DNA of 64,000 bases from Brachyhypopomus gauderio. Lineage: Eukaryota > Chordata > Actinopteri > Gymnotiformes > Hypopomidae. The notes beneath the pieces were generated by a model that ran no database searches, was not told the origin of the DNA, and was given only the letters and a program-made list of their open reading frames with translations. Within the stretch, counting starts at the first letter, position 1; each line of letters begins with the position of its first letter. Both the position numbers and the translations under genes were made by a program. Shown here one piece after another: positions 25,101 through 44,758 of this stretch. The DNA lies in NCBI RefSeq assembly GCF_052324685.1, contig NC_135220.1, positions 124,001 to 188,000 of the forward strand, written 5' to 3'.

Positions 25101-27719
25101 CAGACACAAATATACCACAGATGGAAACGGAGCTGACATAATGAGTTAGGAAGAGAGCAATTAAAAACAGCAACATGTTCGTCTTTGCTCACAGAAGCAG
25201 ATGCCATTAAATAAGACAGAATGGATTCATAGTTCAAAAATCCTTAAAATGAACCAAGAAAAATGTTTTGTTTGAACAAATAATATCGACGAATTAATAA
25301 ATGGTGTACGGCAAGAAATAAGGCATTGCTGGAGCGGAGATGGAGAGTAAGAGGGCCGACGCAGGAGACCGTGTGAGACGTAGAGGAGGACAGAGCGCAG
25401 GCAGGAGGGACAGCTTACCTTCACTGGAGGGGGCGATGGCACTGTCGTCCCACTCGAGGTTGGTGGAGGTGAGGGAGGTGAAGGAGTGCAGGGACAGGCT
25501 GTCTGAGCTGGGCAATCGCTCTTCAAAATCCAGAAGGTTCTGGGGTTTGTAGTATTCTGGCATGTAAGGGGCCACATCCAAGTATGGGACATCCTACCCG
25601 CAGGTGAAGCGTAGAGTAACAGGTTTAAAATGTCCCCTTTGTACAAGTAGCACATAAAGGCACGCTTCTTCCCAACATTTATTATTAGATGGTGCTGTAT
25701 AAAAACATAAAAGGGGGTACTGGAACACACAGGCTGATATTAAAGTGGGCAAACTGGTGAAAGCCATACCAATTCAAGGTCAAAGCGGATAAACTCCAGC
25801 CCAGAGACAAGTGTAAGGAACAGAGTGAGATGATCATGGCTGCAAACCAATGCATTTCTGAAAAACAATTAGAACACACAGTGGTCAATTAACAAGCAAA
25901 TCCAAATGCTTTGGCAAATTCAAGATACATCACACTACTGTAGTACTGTACATCACATACTTAAAATAATATTTATGTAGGAGTGCTTGATTCTCCTGGA
26001 AAAGTCGAAGGTAGCTTTCTAAAGAGCTCTCGCTGAGTGCCAGGTATAGCCATGCTCGACCTATGGAGAAATATTCAGTTAAAACACCTATACAAGTTAA
26101 CTTTTCATGAAATGCTTTAACATTTGCAGCAACAGTAAGAAAATGTCTCACTTCTGCCAAGATTTGTGGCTATGTTTTGGAGTTCATCTATCTGTCTGAC
26201 AGCTTCTCGTCGTGTAAAGTGTAAAACAAGTACCCAGTACCCTGAAGAGATATCCTGCAGTCTTAAACGCAAGAGGAAAATTGGACAAGAGTAAGCTCAC
26301 ACATTTAGGATTAATGACTACGCTTTATATACTTAAGCATTTACAAGTGTCACAGGAAACAGTTATACCCATATAACAAAGCATGATCCAAGTGTTCACA
26401 CAACCGCTGGAGAACACGGTCATGATTCCTGATGGCTGGGGTCTCATCTTCACAGGCAGCAAAGTAACTTTGCAACTATGGATTAAAAATAGAAACAAAT
26501 AAATAAAATTATTATTATTATCTTTATTTAATGTTATACCACAGATCTTGCAAGCAAATAATATTCTCGGTTTTTAGGAAAGAATTATGTATGCGTCTTG
26601 ATTTTGACATTTCGATTTATTTTACATAATGCCAACAATTTTAAATGAAAAACAGCAGATCGAAGAATGTTCAAACTTTGTGCCAATTGCTAATACCGAT
26701 CACCTGATGATCACGTGACCCTCAGAACTGGAGCCAGAGTTGCCAGATTCGCGATTTTCACGCCAAATTGGGCTTGTTTGGAAAATTTGGGCTACTTTTG
26801 AGTTGGGCTACCGCGGGAGTTACAAGTCAACACTAATAATCGATCGCGATATAATACTTAATTTGTCTCCATTTTAAACACTCGCCGCCCCCCACAACAA
26901 CAACTTTGGGCTAGTTTAGGCTGCTGAAGGGCGGGTTTTACACTGACTTTGTGCGGGATATTTCTGTAGGACCTGGCAACCCTGCCTGGAGCTGAAGGCG
27001 CCGCTCACCTGAGCGCCGTTTACGGACGAGGGACGCGCTACACCCCGTCTCCACACACACACACACCTTTACCACACACGGCGCAGAGAGCGACCGAAAT
27101 TCACCAAATACGTTTTCCAGGGTGAAATGAAACGCGTCCTGGTTCCTGGTCTACTCCAACTTGACAGAAAGGGTGTCAAAGTGGTCCTGGTGTAGCGGCC
27201 CTAACTAACCCCAACACCGGGGCGGCCGGGACGTTTCTCCGCGGCGGGGAAACTCAGACGTAGTTTATAGACACGAAACAAACCAGAACTGTGCTGCGGT
27301 CAGTGCCACACTTCACATATTCTCCTGTATGGCACTTTATCAAAAATCACATGAGAGTGAAGGGACACAACACAGTCAATATGATCCAGCCGGCCACACC
27401 AGACCTGTAAACACACGGTGTGTCGGCCCGGTGGTGCTTTAACTCCACATATACAACACACACTCACTACACGAGTCTAATCTGTGTGTTTTTAAAGATG
27501 TTTAAGGCGTTTTTTTTCTGCGTAAAAGGGGGGAAGGCCCGTTTATTTACTATATCGTGAACCACAAGCGGCTGACTTGGGGGAGATGGAGGTCCGTTAA
27601 AGCGCCACACGTCCCCCGTGTGGGTCCTGGACGTGTGTGGGTGTCCAGACGCGTCTCACCTTCTTCACGGACAGCGAGATGTTCTCCAGGATCCGGTCTT
27701 TGACTTTCAGCTGCTCCAT
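17190..27719 (-). CDS. plekhm2: PLEKHM2 / SKIP, RUN and PH domain kinesin-1 adaptor
   Basis: PLEKHM2 (SKIP) is recruited to lysosomes by ARL8 and links them to kinesin-1 for outward movement. Twenty exons: 27719-27660, 26475-26369, 26261-26152, 26060-25961, 25857-25770, 25593-25419, 24981-24922, 23241-22971, 22792-21974, 21853-21784, 21673-21583, 21463-21399, 21294-21206, 21064-20932, 20688-20492, 20358-20293, 19076-18917, 17831-17652, 17538-17422, 17327-17190. They sum to 1031 aa (human about 1019). The RUN domain fills roughly residues 1-160 ([33 protein letters not shown]). Two W-acidic kinesin light chain motifs are visible: NLEWDDSA near residue 205 and STDWEEGD near 231. The 819-nt central exon is acidic and low in complexity. 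The PH region starts near residue 770 ([17 protein letters not shown]). The C-terminus ends AQREPWC, like human DPWC. One intron uses a GC donor. Introns carry a Tc1-like element and minisatellites. Confidence 0.96.
17849..17876. repeat. Poly(A) tract forming a T-tract before a plekhm2 exon
   Basis: On the plekhm2 strand this is a run of about 28 T, just upstream of the acceptor of exon 17831-17652, so it serves as the polypyrimidine tract. Confidence 0.9.
18786..18893. repeat. GC-rich minisatellite, 21-bp unit, about 5 copies
   Basis: Tandem GGGGCCACCAGGGCGGGTAGC units in the plekhm2 intron just past exon 19076-18917. The 21-base length keeps both strands open, giving repeated ATRPGGP-like frames that are not genes. 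Confidence 0.95.
19090..19168. repeat. (CA)n microsatellite, about 40 units
   Basis: On the plekhm2 strand it is a GT repeat ending 13 bases upstream of the acceptor of exon 19076-18917. Confidence 0.97.
19179..20215 (-). mobile_element. Decayed Tc1/mariner-like transposon
   Basis: About 1.04 kb between inverted ends: left CAGTGGAGGAAATAATTATT, right (reversed) CGGTGGAGGAAATAATTTTG, each continuing GATCCCTTGCTGATTT. A TA lies at the left border (19177-19178); the right border has CA. The minus strand keeps a transposase trace ([18 protein letters not shown]), like the SPDLNPIENLW region of Tc1 transposases, but the frame is broken, so it is dead. It sits in a plekhm2 intron. Confidence 0.9.
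22969..22970 (-). other. plekhm2: GC splice donor in plekhm2
   Basis: Exon 23241-22971 ends GTCATCAG|GCACGT. Joining here gives [13 protein letters not shown], in line with human VIRVTKKKK. Using the nearby GT leads quickly to a stop. The intron is 178 bases. Confidence 0.7.
24188..24905. repeat. G-rich minisatellite with telomere-like TTAGGGG motifs
   Basis: About twelve copies of a unit ending GAGAATCGTGGC(A/T)CTGAGAGGGG, each with one to several GAGGGGTTAGGGGTGAGGGG sub-repeats. The plus strand has runs of four or five G every few bases, which favours G-quadruplexes. It lies in the plekhm2 intron, 17 bases from the donor of exon 24981-24922. Confidence 0.97.
26710..26719. promoter_or_regulatory. 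CLEAR-like E-box (TFEB type) in plekhm2 intron 1
   Basis: ATCACGTGAC matches the CLEAR consensus GTCACGTGAC at nine of ten bases. CLEAR sites are bound by TFEB/TFE3 in lysosomal genes, and plekhm2 encodes a lysosome-positioning adaptor. The site lies about 1 kb inside the gene. Confidence 0.3.
26735..26984. mobile_element. hAT-type MITE, 250 bp
   Basis: The ends are inverted: left CAGAGTTGCCAGAT, right (reversed) CAGGGTTGCCAGGT. Flanking 8-base direct repeats are ACTGGAGC (26727-26734) and CCTGGAGC (26985-26992), one mismatch, as expected for hAT target duplications. No coding capacity. It lies in plekhm2 intron 1. Confidence 0.75.
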
Positions 27720-28385
27720 GTCCGCGTCTCCCGGGCGCCTGGATGCGGTCAGCTGGGTGGGTGTGTGTGCAGATCACCGCGCTCACTAGATCCGCTTCTC
27801 CCTGCTCTGGTTCCTGGTGAAGCGCTTGGCCAGCTCACTTATAAATATATAAATATAAATATATAAATGTCTCCTGTTTGCATGACTGGCACAAATGTGA
27901 GGTGTTATATGCTAGTTCGCTCACTAACAGCTCGGGTGGACAGCTAGCTCGCTGCAGTAATTGGGTTCATTGCTCAAACTGTTACAACTGTTTTCTGGTT
28001 TGTCGCTTCTTTGGCTTTCAATGGTATTAAAGTCAATTAGCAAAAATGTTGATACTGAAAATTACGACATTAGCAACACGGACTTTTAACTTGGCGGAGT
28101 CGATCCGAGTGTAAAAGAACGCGCTCGGTCACTGACAGGCTGGCGTGCTACGCGAAAACGAGGTGACAGGCGCGTATCGCGTCTTTTTTCTCGTAAAATA
28201 ACGTGTCGGCTAGAAAATAGTTGCGTGAAAAACGAAGACGGCGTGGCTAGCTGACCGTCAAACCGGCGGAAACGCGAGCAGCACTGCAGCGTTTTTAGCG
28301 TTTTAGTCTCCAGCCGAGACCGAGATGACGAATCATCACGTGCTCGCCAGCTGCGATAGGTCCGTCGATCACAACACCTGTGAAG
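27720..28385 (-). promoter_or_regulatory. plekhm2: PLEKHM2 5' region and probable promoter
   Basis: The 660 bases upstream of the plekhm2 ATG include a CpG-dense block at about 28085-28385 with many CGCG steps and an E-box CACGTG (28337-28342). No other gene start is near on either strand, so this is the likely plekhm2 promoter. The start site cannot be placed. Confidence 0.5.
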
Positions 28386-28809
28386 AGTGGACACAAATTT
28401 ACGTCAACGCGCAGCTAAAACGTTATTTTCAAAATAAAAGTCAACTGTAAATTAGAAGTTTTAATGTCTGGAGCATTCGTGTTTAAAAAAAAAGTCTGTC
28501 ATCGAGTCTAAACATTTGTGCAGATATTACATGTACCTTAGTAATAATTCAAAATATCTGAATTGCTCAAATGTACCAGTAATTCTGAGACTAAAATCCA
28601 AACCAAAACCTTTAAGATGAAAAGTAAGAACACACAACTTAGAAGGGTGGAATGTGGACATTTTAATGAATGATGGTATTTTGTTTTTTTACAGAATTTC
28701 CAATTTATTTCTTTTTTAGAAATCCAAGCTTCAACAAAAAGATCAGTGCATTTTGTTTCATAGGATCTAATCACACCAAATTTGAGGTTTACATATCAGG
28801 ACCTCTCCA

Positions 28810-28815
28810 TTTATT
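28810..28815 (-). terminator. ddost: Candidate poly(A) signal of ddost
   Basis: AATAAA on the minus strand about 240 bases after the ddost stop codon, a normal 3' UTR length. Confidence 0.5.
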
Positions 28816-29055
28816 TAAATACCCCACTGACAAATCCTTTGAAAAAGGTGAAAACTGAATACATAAAAAAAAGTTTTCCTTTATCCCAGGATAACAACCT
28901 CCATATAAACTTGTAGTGGCAAATCTGACTTATGACAATGACCCTACCCCAGTACAGTTTACATCTCATGCACGGCCATGTGCAAGAAGACTGGATCAAC
29001 CCAGCCTCACATCATCTTTAAACATCTCTCTCTCTCTCTCTCTCCCATCTCTCCC

Positions 29056-32273
<3,218 letters not shown>

Positions 32274-33435
32274 CTTCCTCCTCTGGACAACGTCAGCGCT
32301 AACTAACGTGACCTTTGACCCAAGCCGGGAGCCAATCGCATGCTGCCTCATGGAAGGACGTTTTAATGAAGGAATTACAGCACTGCACATTGATCTATAT
32401 TATATATTATTATAATTTATTATATATTAATATAAATCAATGGTACTGCACACGTCGGGGTTCCTGCGCTTGCTGTGATGTTCAGTAAAATTGCAGCACA
32501 ACTAATATTCATTTAGGAATACTACAGAAAGGATGAAAACACACAAGCAAAAAATAGCTTTAACATACCGTCAGTATCACAGCTTTGTGACACCCATAAT
32601 TGTTCATCTGTCAATCCTTTGAATGTAGTGAATATTAACTATAATTTATTTGAAACAATGTTTTAAGTTATAATCACTGAGTTCCCCAATATAAACACAA
32701 CATCCAAAACTTTTAACAAACAGCAGCTCTTAAGTCGGAATTGGTGAAAGTCCTTTTTTAGATACATTTTAAAGATTTAATGTTTTCATTGGAAATATCG
32801 CATAAAACACTACATAAACAAGCAATTCTATGAAGACTACTGATGCCTCAATGGAACTGAAACGTTGGAATGCATAACCCTCAATCTGGTTTTAATTTAC
32901 AGTAGGACACAAGACAATGATAGGACCACTAAAATAAAAAGGCAAAATGTATACTGGAACAGTAATTAAATGATACACTACCAATCATTGTTATTGTATT
33001 GCTTTTATGAAAAGTATATATTTTTTACACTGACAGCGTAAATCCTGATCCATTTAATACACAATGTCAAAATATGAGAATATTCAGTGTAGTATTTAAT
33101 TCATTTATCAGTGTCTGACAATTATAGCACAAAGAGAATATGTAATGAACAAAAAATGCATTCATGTCTAAAACAAATTATCTTTAAATAATTCATTATA
33201 ACCTAAATATGTTTTATTGTAAATTTCATATCATGCACTTGTGCTATGGTTTCTGATTGTTTTAAATAAACCAATTTATTAAAAACAAGTTCAAAATGCA
33301 TTTATCTTGAAAAAACCCTCTACCATTTTATCTGATGTATACTGGACCCATGCTCACATAGTTGTCATAGCTTCAACTACACTGCCATTCCCAGGATAGC
33401 CTCCATTCATCTCTTACCAAACCTGCTTCTTTATC
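32274..33435. other. ddost upstream region and zbtb17 3' UTR
   Basis: AT-rich, no gene seen. It includes the ddost promoter side (32274-32400), a TATTATA-rich patch at 32396-32440 and the zbtb17 3' UTR with its poly(A) signal. Confidence 0.6.
33275..33280 (-). terminator. zbtb17: Candidate poly(A) signal of zbtb17
   Basis: AATAAA on the minus strand about 155 bases after the zbtb17 stop codon. Confidence 0.45.
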
Positions 33436-38109
<4,674 letters not shown>

Positions 38110-38759
38110 TACTGGCGTAGGGGACTACAGGGCCCTGAAGTAATGAGAAAAGTACTGATGTTGAGCTTAGGGTATTTATGTTAATGTTCTGGGAGACTCA
38201 CATAATGAATCTTGCTCAAAATAATGTTTTATTTCGTTTCAGGCTCCTTTTTAATATCGTTTTTGTAATTAATTGTATGCCTAAGTGACACCACATACCT
38301 CTGTCCGATCAAAAATGATTTAATTTCATCTACCTGGCCGCCCTAAACTACCCAACCTCGTTATTAGGGCCGTTCAGTGGACATAACTCCACATAGATGT
38401 TTATGCAACGGCTAGTTTCGCTTCAGCTCAGCTGAAATAGCAGACACAGCGCTAGCTAGTCCACGACTAATCTCAATGTTGACAACATACGTCTCCCCCA
38501 AACTGGGCAGGAGCAGAAAATATACCAACATGTTTATTGTGGTTCATAACATGAGTGACAGATTAGCTTAGCTTCAGCTAGCCATATTACAGTGTTATGT
38601 GTACGTGTCGAACGTTAGCCAGCTAGCTAAACAACTTCAGTTAGCTCGAGAATATAGCACAGGCAGCTAATCATGAAATAAAATAAACTATAGCCGGTTT
38701 GTTTATTCTTTGAAGTGACTTCTAACGAGTTAATAAAACACTGTAGACCCAGTGGAGGC

Positions 38760-39180
38760 GCAAACCGACCACTTTACCACCCACTGGTCGGTTGACGATG
38801 TTGCGGATTGATTATGAGTCCTCGCGTCGCGCGCCGCTCCGGGATGAACTCAGCGTGCCTGGCCGGAGCTGCGAGACAAGATGGTGGTGACGGCGCGAGC
38901 CTGAAATCGTGCTTCCTCTTTGCTCTCGTTTCTCACGCGAACACTACGCGGTAATGATCACGGTCGGCAGCACGCGACGACGTCGAAATGTTCACGCAGT
39001 TGAGGAATCTTTATATGGAACGAATTAACTTACTCGATCGATTTCCGACGATTCCGTTCAATCGAGTTTTTCGGCAATCGATCCAAGTGGTTCAGACTCG
39101 GTGTGCCGCCATCTTCTGCTCTCTGATCGATTGATAGTGGCCGAGTTGAGGCTCGAGATCGCCACCGCGCAGGCGCGGTC
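38760..39180 (-). promoter_or_regulatory. zbtb17: ZBTB17 promoter region, CpG-rich, two YY1-like sites
   Basis: The only strongly CpG-rich stretch between zbtb17 and hspb7. It holds a YY1-type site on the minus strand (AAGATGGCGGC, 39115-39105) and a similar AAGATGGTGG on the plus strand (38878-38887). Such sites often lie just downstream of start sites in TATA-less housekeeping promoters. The opposed orientation would allow two-way transcription, but the plus-strand ATG at 38881 opens only seven codons. Confidence 0.55.
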
Positions 39181-39840
39181 TTGTCCTCATACCGAATGGC
39201 CACAGGGCGGCGCACTTTACTCATAAAATATTTTGTCGCCCGTCACTGTTGAAGGACCAATTTAGGATGACGTTTGTAGCTCATATACTGTATTCGAATA
39301 GGCAATGTTCTGTTTCAATATTTATATAGGTATAAAACCGACAAGAGTAAACACATTTAACTAAATTCAAATCTAACATCTGTCTAAATAATCGAAACCT
39401 TATTGGACACTAATTTGACACGTTTAATTGCTTGGCAATAGGCTACATTAATAGCATAAAGTATTAATGTAAGTAACTTGTATTCATGTTAGCACAACAA
39501 CCTATATTATTCTAGTCTTGAAAATCTTAAGTTTGCGTTTTAATATTGTAACTTGTAAATGCGACAGTTGAATAATAAATTGGTGAACGGCACAAACAAT
39601 GAAATGTGTAAAGATAGCTGAAAGCTGAAATAATGACAATCTGTTAACAGACGGAGAAATGAGAGCCCTAAATAGCCTGTTTGTTTTCAGTTTTCAGTAC
39701 TGACAGACACACTCCAGATTACTGACTCATAAACCTGAAATATGCCACACAGAAAGCACCATTTTGCGCCTTTTATTTAAACAGCAGAAAGACCAGTGCA
39801 CTTACGTAAACAAAAAGACAGCTTAAAAGCCATATAAGCT

Positions 39841-39846
39841 TTTATT
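39841..39846 (-). terminator. hspb7: Candidate poly(A) signal of hspb7
   Basis: AATAAA on the minus strand about 270 bases after the hspb7 stop, next to a 20-base palindrome. Confidence 0.4.
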
Positions 39847-40114
39847 ATGCTTTTATATAAAAGCTTTTATATATATACATATACAGAGAGACACACATGT
39901 CTGCTCAGTCCGGTTTGACGTTTAACTGCTGAAATGTATTTTGTCCATACATTACTTTGAATTTTACTCATGTTTACTTAAAAAAAATTAGTATTGTATG
40001 TTTGATAATTAGCAACATGGTGAACTATAGACATAAAGTAATAGATTTGTGATCGACTATGTGAAATGAAAAACAGAATTGGTGGAACAGTACCTTGAAA
40101 AATCAAACATAGTG

Positions 40115-41728
40115 CTATATTTTTATTTCTGTGCGAAAAGTCTGTTCAATTTTAGCTGGATGTCTTCGGGCTTTAATAGTGAGTACTCCATCACCCCCTA
40201 AAGATGATGTCACCGAAGTAGGATCCACGTCCTCTGGAAGTTGGCATTTATGCGTAAAAGTGTTCATTACTGTGCCGTCTGTAGCAAGCTGTTGGAAAGA
40301 AGGCAGATATGAGTTAAAGTATTCAAAAGCTTGATTACAACAGAACATTACAGGCAGAAAGCGTTTATTTTTTAATGACCTTTTCAGCACGAACTTCAAT
40401 CTGGTTGTTAGAGGTGGTAACGATCACGTCCTCTGGAGAGAAGTCACATACATCTACTGTGAACTGATAGGTGTCTCCCAGTGTTTTGATGTTTCCAGGT
40501 GTCCCAGGCCGATCTGAAATCACATAATTTTGTCCTCAGCAAACAATGGAGGTTATGATTCGGGTTTGCTGAGTTTCTGTGGAGTTCAGACAGAATCTGC
40601 TGTTTTTTTCCATGACTTATGCCTCTTACATGGCGACTAGTTCATATTGTTACTCAGCAGTAACCACACAGGGACCACTCCAATCTATTTAGTCGTGACT
40701 TTTAAAGCGCAACGAAATTGCACATAAGCATTCCAGCACATAAATATGCTTCTACAGTAGCACACGTGCACACTGCATGTATCCCAGACTGCTCCTTTGT
40801 GTCTCCGTCACTAAGCAACAGGCTGCCAAGTGCTATTCCCAAGTGTCATTCTCCAGCGGTGAAGTCACAGTCTTGGCTGTGGCCCATGCATTCTCCACGC
40901 CTGTCCTAACCTGTCCTCCAGCCCTGTGTCTGTCTCCATTATAGGGCACACTGGCCTTGCAGTCACCTCACTGAAATATCTCAGACCTACTACTTATGAA
41001 AAAGAAAGCCAAACAGACTTATGCACAGGCATATTTGCATGCTTATGTGGAAAAAAAAAACATGATTATTTCTTTCAAAGTCTTTACACTCTCAAACATA
41101 TTGTGGATTATCCACGGAAGGAATTGTTTTTGCTGCTAATGCATCCAGAATTAATGTGTGTTAGCGTAGTCATGGAGATGAGAGAAAATACAACAAAGGT
41201 GTCAATATAATCAATACATCGAAGATGTTCCCTGAGCTGTGAGAGACGGCAAATATTGATTTTCTCCGCTAGACAGTTTTAAGGGGTGGAGAAAACATGG
41301 ATCTGGGAATGTATTTTACCCCAGCATGTGTCTTTTAATCTGGTTTAAAAAGGTTTTTATGTTTTTCTAGTTTTTATACTGTATTATTTCTTAACATGCT
41401 ATTTCACGGGTGGTTACATACCTTGTGCTATGTTCTTTTAATTGTTTGTATTCTTATGTACAGCACTTTGGCATGGCCTTGGCTATTTATAAAGTGCTAT
41501 ATAAATAAAGCTGAGTTGAGTTGAGTATTACCTAGAACCAATGAGAAATTAAGGAGACTCACTTGGAAATCCCAAAGCATCCTTCGGGCACATGAAAGAT
41601 CCAAAATCCTCAGCAAAGATTCCACGGCCCTTCTCCATGTATGGGTTTGATGAGGATGAAGAGGAAGAGGAAGATGTCTGGTGGAAACTGCGCTCCGATC
41701 GATAAGCAGAGGAGTCGTTCACGCTCAT
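40115..41728 (-). CDS. hspb7: HSPB7 (cardiovascular small heat shock protein)
   Basis: HSPB7 is a small heat shock protein of heart and skeletal muscle that binds sarcomeric actin and filamin and limits aggregation. Three exons: 41728-41563, 40513-40380 and 40288-40115, encoding 157 aa (human about 170). The N-terminus has a run of nine serines, as in other HSPB7 proteins, then [15 protein letters not shown]. The alpha-crystallin domain spans roughly residues 65-150 and includes [34 protein letters not shown] and [20 protein letters not shown]. The protein ends RTEIKI, the exact human C-terminus. It lies head to head with the CLCNK gene, as in mammals. A TATAAAA on the coding strand at 41997-41991 lies about 265 bases upstream of the ATG and may be its TATA box. 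Confidence 0.97.
41445..41526 (+). repeat. LINE-type 3' tail (L2/CR1-like)
   Basis: The sequence AAAGTGCTATATAAATAAAG followed by (CTGAGTTGAG)n resembles 3' tails of fish L2-like LINEs, which end in short tandem repeats. Only the tail is seen, in the first hspb7 intron. Confidence 0.5.
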
Positions 41729-44689
41729 TAGCGTTTGGAATGTTCAGCGGGAGAAATTCGATGTCCGCTCACAGTCTCAGAGTGTCTGCTTTAGATCCAG
41801 AATGTACATAAAGACAAATGCAGAATTGGCTTTAATCAGGTCGTATCCAAACAGTGTCAGAAATATTGTATCCACTCTCTACATTGCTCTCCTCTCTGGT
41901 TAGTGTGGTCAGATACGTCTTTCCTACAGTTTGAGTCACTGTCTTACTCCTAGGTCACTATGGCTTGCGGGTGTTCTCAGTCTAACTTCCTTTTATAATG
42001 TGGGTTTGAGCTGTGATGTTTTTTTGCCCCCTTGTCTGTCTACGTACATACAAGACCAAGTGAGTAACTGCAGGATGACTATGTGCTATATTTATCTAGT
42101 GACAAGGGACAACAGAGGGGGGTTTGTGGTTGGAAAAGTTTTGAGCAGTGAGGGATTGGGGTTGAGAAAGGGTCCCTGACAAAGAAATTGGAAGGGTCAG
42201 TAGTTGGCATTTCAAACACTTGTGCCCTGAAATAACTATTTATCCTCCACCTCTCTTCTGTTCAGTGTTCTCTCCTCGTATATCTCACAGCCTGTCAACA
42301 GACATATGCAAAAATTGTCCTCGAGCAATTATTTATGATTTATTATTAGGTCTCTTGAGAACTCTTATGCAGAATGTGGCTCTTGTGCGGTAAATATGTA
42401 ATATCGTATTGATCTTGGCGTGACCTTGACATTCTACCAATCATCACTTTGAACAGGAGTGGAAAAAGGTAGCATTGCTGAAATGTGGAAAGAATGTTGA
42501 TGAGAGCGTACAGGCGCAGGATAAGTGACGTCACCAAATGGGATTAGGTACCATTTCTTTTGGTTTAACAAATAATCTATTTATATCTTCAGATACTGTG
42601 TACACCAGCAATTGCTGCATTGCCATTTTATCATTCATTTCAAAGTTTCTTCGTGTTTTGAGATGTGTCATAGGAAAATGTATAAATGTTATAGAAATAT
42701 AAAAATTTTTTGACCTCTGTCCATGAAGTGGAGGGTACTTGTAGTGCCCTTTCGAGTACGTAATTCAGGTCATGTAGCATACCATAGTTGCTTCCCTCCT
42801 ATCTGAGTAAACTTTAAAGTCCTTCACTAATCATCTAAATACAGCCCAGCAACGAACCCTTCCCACTCACACCACACAAAAAGCATGTTTCACCAGTGCT
42901 GTGTGCAGAAGTGTTTCTATTCTGGTTGGGGGGGGGGGGGGGGGGGGGGGGTACTGCCTGCTCTGCTCAGTGTCCTGCCCTTTCAGTGCCGCCCCCCCCC
43001 CCCCAACCAAAAAAGCGAGAATGCAGCTGTTGATAGTTTAATCACTCAGAGCACTGTTTGTACTAGAGCATGAAGCAAGGCTGAGTTAAAAATTCCCCTC
43101 GATACTCGCCTCCATAATGCCTGTCCTTCATAACTGTCATTGAATGACCTTCCATGAACTGCTTGTTCCACTGGAATAGGTACACAGCTACACAGGTACA
43201 CAGGCATAATCTCCACGTCAGTCTGTGCCACATTCACAGCAAAACACACAAGACATCTTAACACATACATTTGTGTATAATGTTCATTTATAACTATACA
43301 AACTCCCGTGAGCTAAGAGACAGAGACAGAGAGGGGAAGAGACATGTTGCCGTGCATGTCAGTTGCTACATATTACATGATCTATGATTAGTACTGTCTC
43401 AGACTGCACTCGACTGTTCCATTAGCTGGTGATTAGAAAGGCCTATAGTACAAAATTTTGCAGCTATAGGCCTAATTATAGTAAAGCACAGAGTCGCTAC
43501 GGAGTGAAGCCCACCTCTGCTGTTAAAGAAATAAAAGAGGTTGTACCAGTAAAATGAATTTGTGTGAGCGATGAATTACTCTAAAATCCAATTTGCTGTG
43601 TCAGTCATGCAGATAAAAATTAGATGGCCATGGAACGAGGGATAAAGGAAAGACGAGGACTGACAGAGGGCAGCAGCTCGTCGTTCATGGACTGTGGTGA
43701 GATAGTGGCGTCTCAGGCACACCAGACGCTCCCTCTATACCCACACACTCTGCTGTAGATTGACTTGGCTACAGGGAATGACACTTGTACTGGTTTTACC
43801 ATATAAATCAGCTGCAGTTTCCCTTTTGGCCTTCTGTTCAGTCATTGGGTTGTCTGGTCATCTAGTGGTTTTGTTCTTTGTGGTTTTCATTAGCTGCTAG
43901 AGAGCAAAGAAGGATGATAGAAGTAAAACAGGTGCATCATGGTACCATTCAAGCACTTTGAGACAAATTGTGATGCTTAATATAAAAGAGAGAACAGAAT
44001 GGGAGTGTGTGATTGGACGTACGGAATTATATCTGGTTCATCTCTTTCATCTGTTTTGTTTTGTGTATTAATTATAACCACGTGTAGGCTTGTAGCCTGG
44101 TAAGCGCATGTATAAAAAAGACATTGCTTTGATTTTTCTCGGAAAGGTTCAGAGAAATATGTGTCTGAGGTAATGATTGCCTTCACCTTCAGAAGAGGGC
44201 AATGCATGAGATTTGAATAGTGTTCATGTGCTGACCTTGCAAAGTCCAAACATACTCTTACAGCACAGAACGCACGAAAGGAGTTTAAAAAAAAGATCTT
44301 TGCTCCACAATTCATGTTCCTTCCTTTACTTTTAGAAGAACCTGTCAAGTCTGGGCTCTGTTGAGGATCTGTGTGCACAGGCGGTTTCCCTGAAGGTCAT
44401 TGTATTTTCTCCACTTCCTGTGAGCTAGTTCACCCACCCAGTGATGAAGACACATCTCAGCCTCTATTTACACCCTAATTAAACTTCACCATGCTAGGAG
44501 AACATGCCTCCGAATGACAATCAGAGGATCAGAACCAATTTAAGAGAAAACAAATCAAGCCAAGCTGATTCTCCACTTGTTCCAAATTTGTGCAAGCCCA
44601 GAGGCAATAGCAAGAAAGGACAGCCGTGCCATTAATAAGTGAGAGTTGAAATCGCTTTCTGATTTAGCCAGTTCCTTCCAGCCCAGGGG
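41729..44689. other. Shared upstream region of hspb7 and clcnk
   Basis: Three kilobases between two divergent genes, so both promoters should lie here. It holds a possible hspb7 TATA box, a G tract (about 42928-42951) and a C tract (about 42992-43005) flanking 40 bases, and otherwise unremarkable AT-rich DNA. No gene seen. Confidence 0.6.
41991..41997 (-). promoter_or_regulatory. hspb7: Possible TATA box of hspb7
   Basis: TATAAAA on the minus strand, about 265 bases upstream of the hspb7 ATG, suits a tissue-restricted muscle gene. It is a short motif and could be chance. Confidence 0.3.
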
Positions 44690-44758
44690 AGTGGCGATAG
44701 TTTGTGAATTCTCACTATCCGTCCTCTGCATTTTGAACTGAACTGGCTACTTGTAAAG
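44690..44758 (+). other. clcnk: Probable 5' noncoding exon of clcnk (3' border only)
   Basis: A strong splice donor (AAAG|GTAAGC) lies at 44758/44759, and a matching acceptor (ATCTTTAG|GTA) sits at 44968, three bases before the clcnk ATG. This fits a noncoding first exon ending at 44758. The left border is a guess; I see no clear TATA box. Confidence 0.4.

Larger units (their letters stand above)
38110..40114. other. zbtb17 upstream region to hspb7 3' end
   Basis: Contains a probable noncoding splice acceptor just upstream of the zbtb17 ATG, the CpG-rich promoter (38760-39180), then AT-rich DNA with no gene, and the hspb7 3' UTR with a 20-base palindrome at 39854-39873. Confidence 0.6.
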
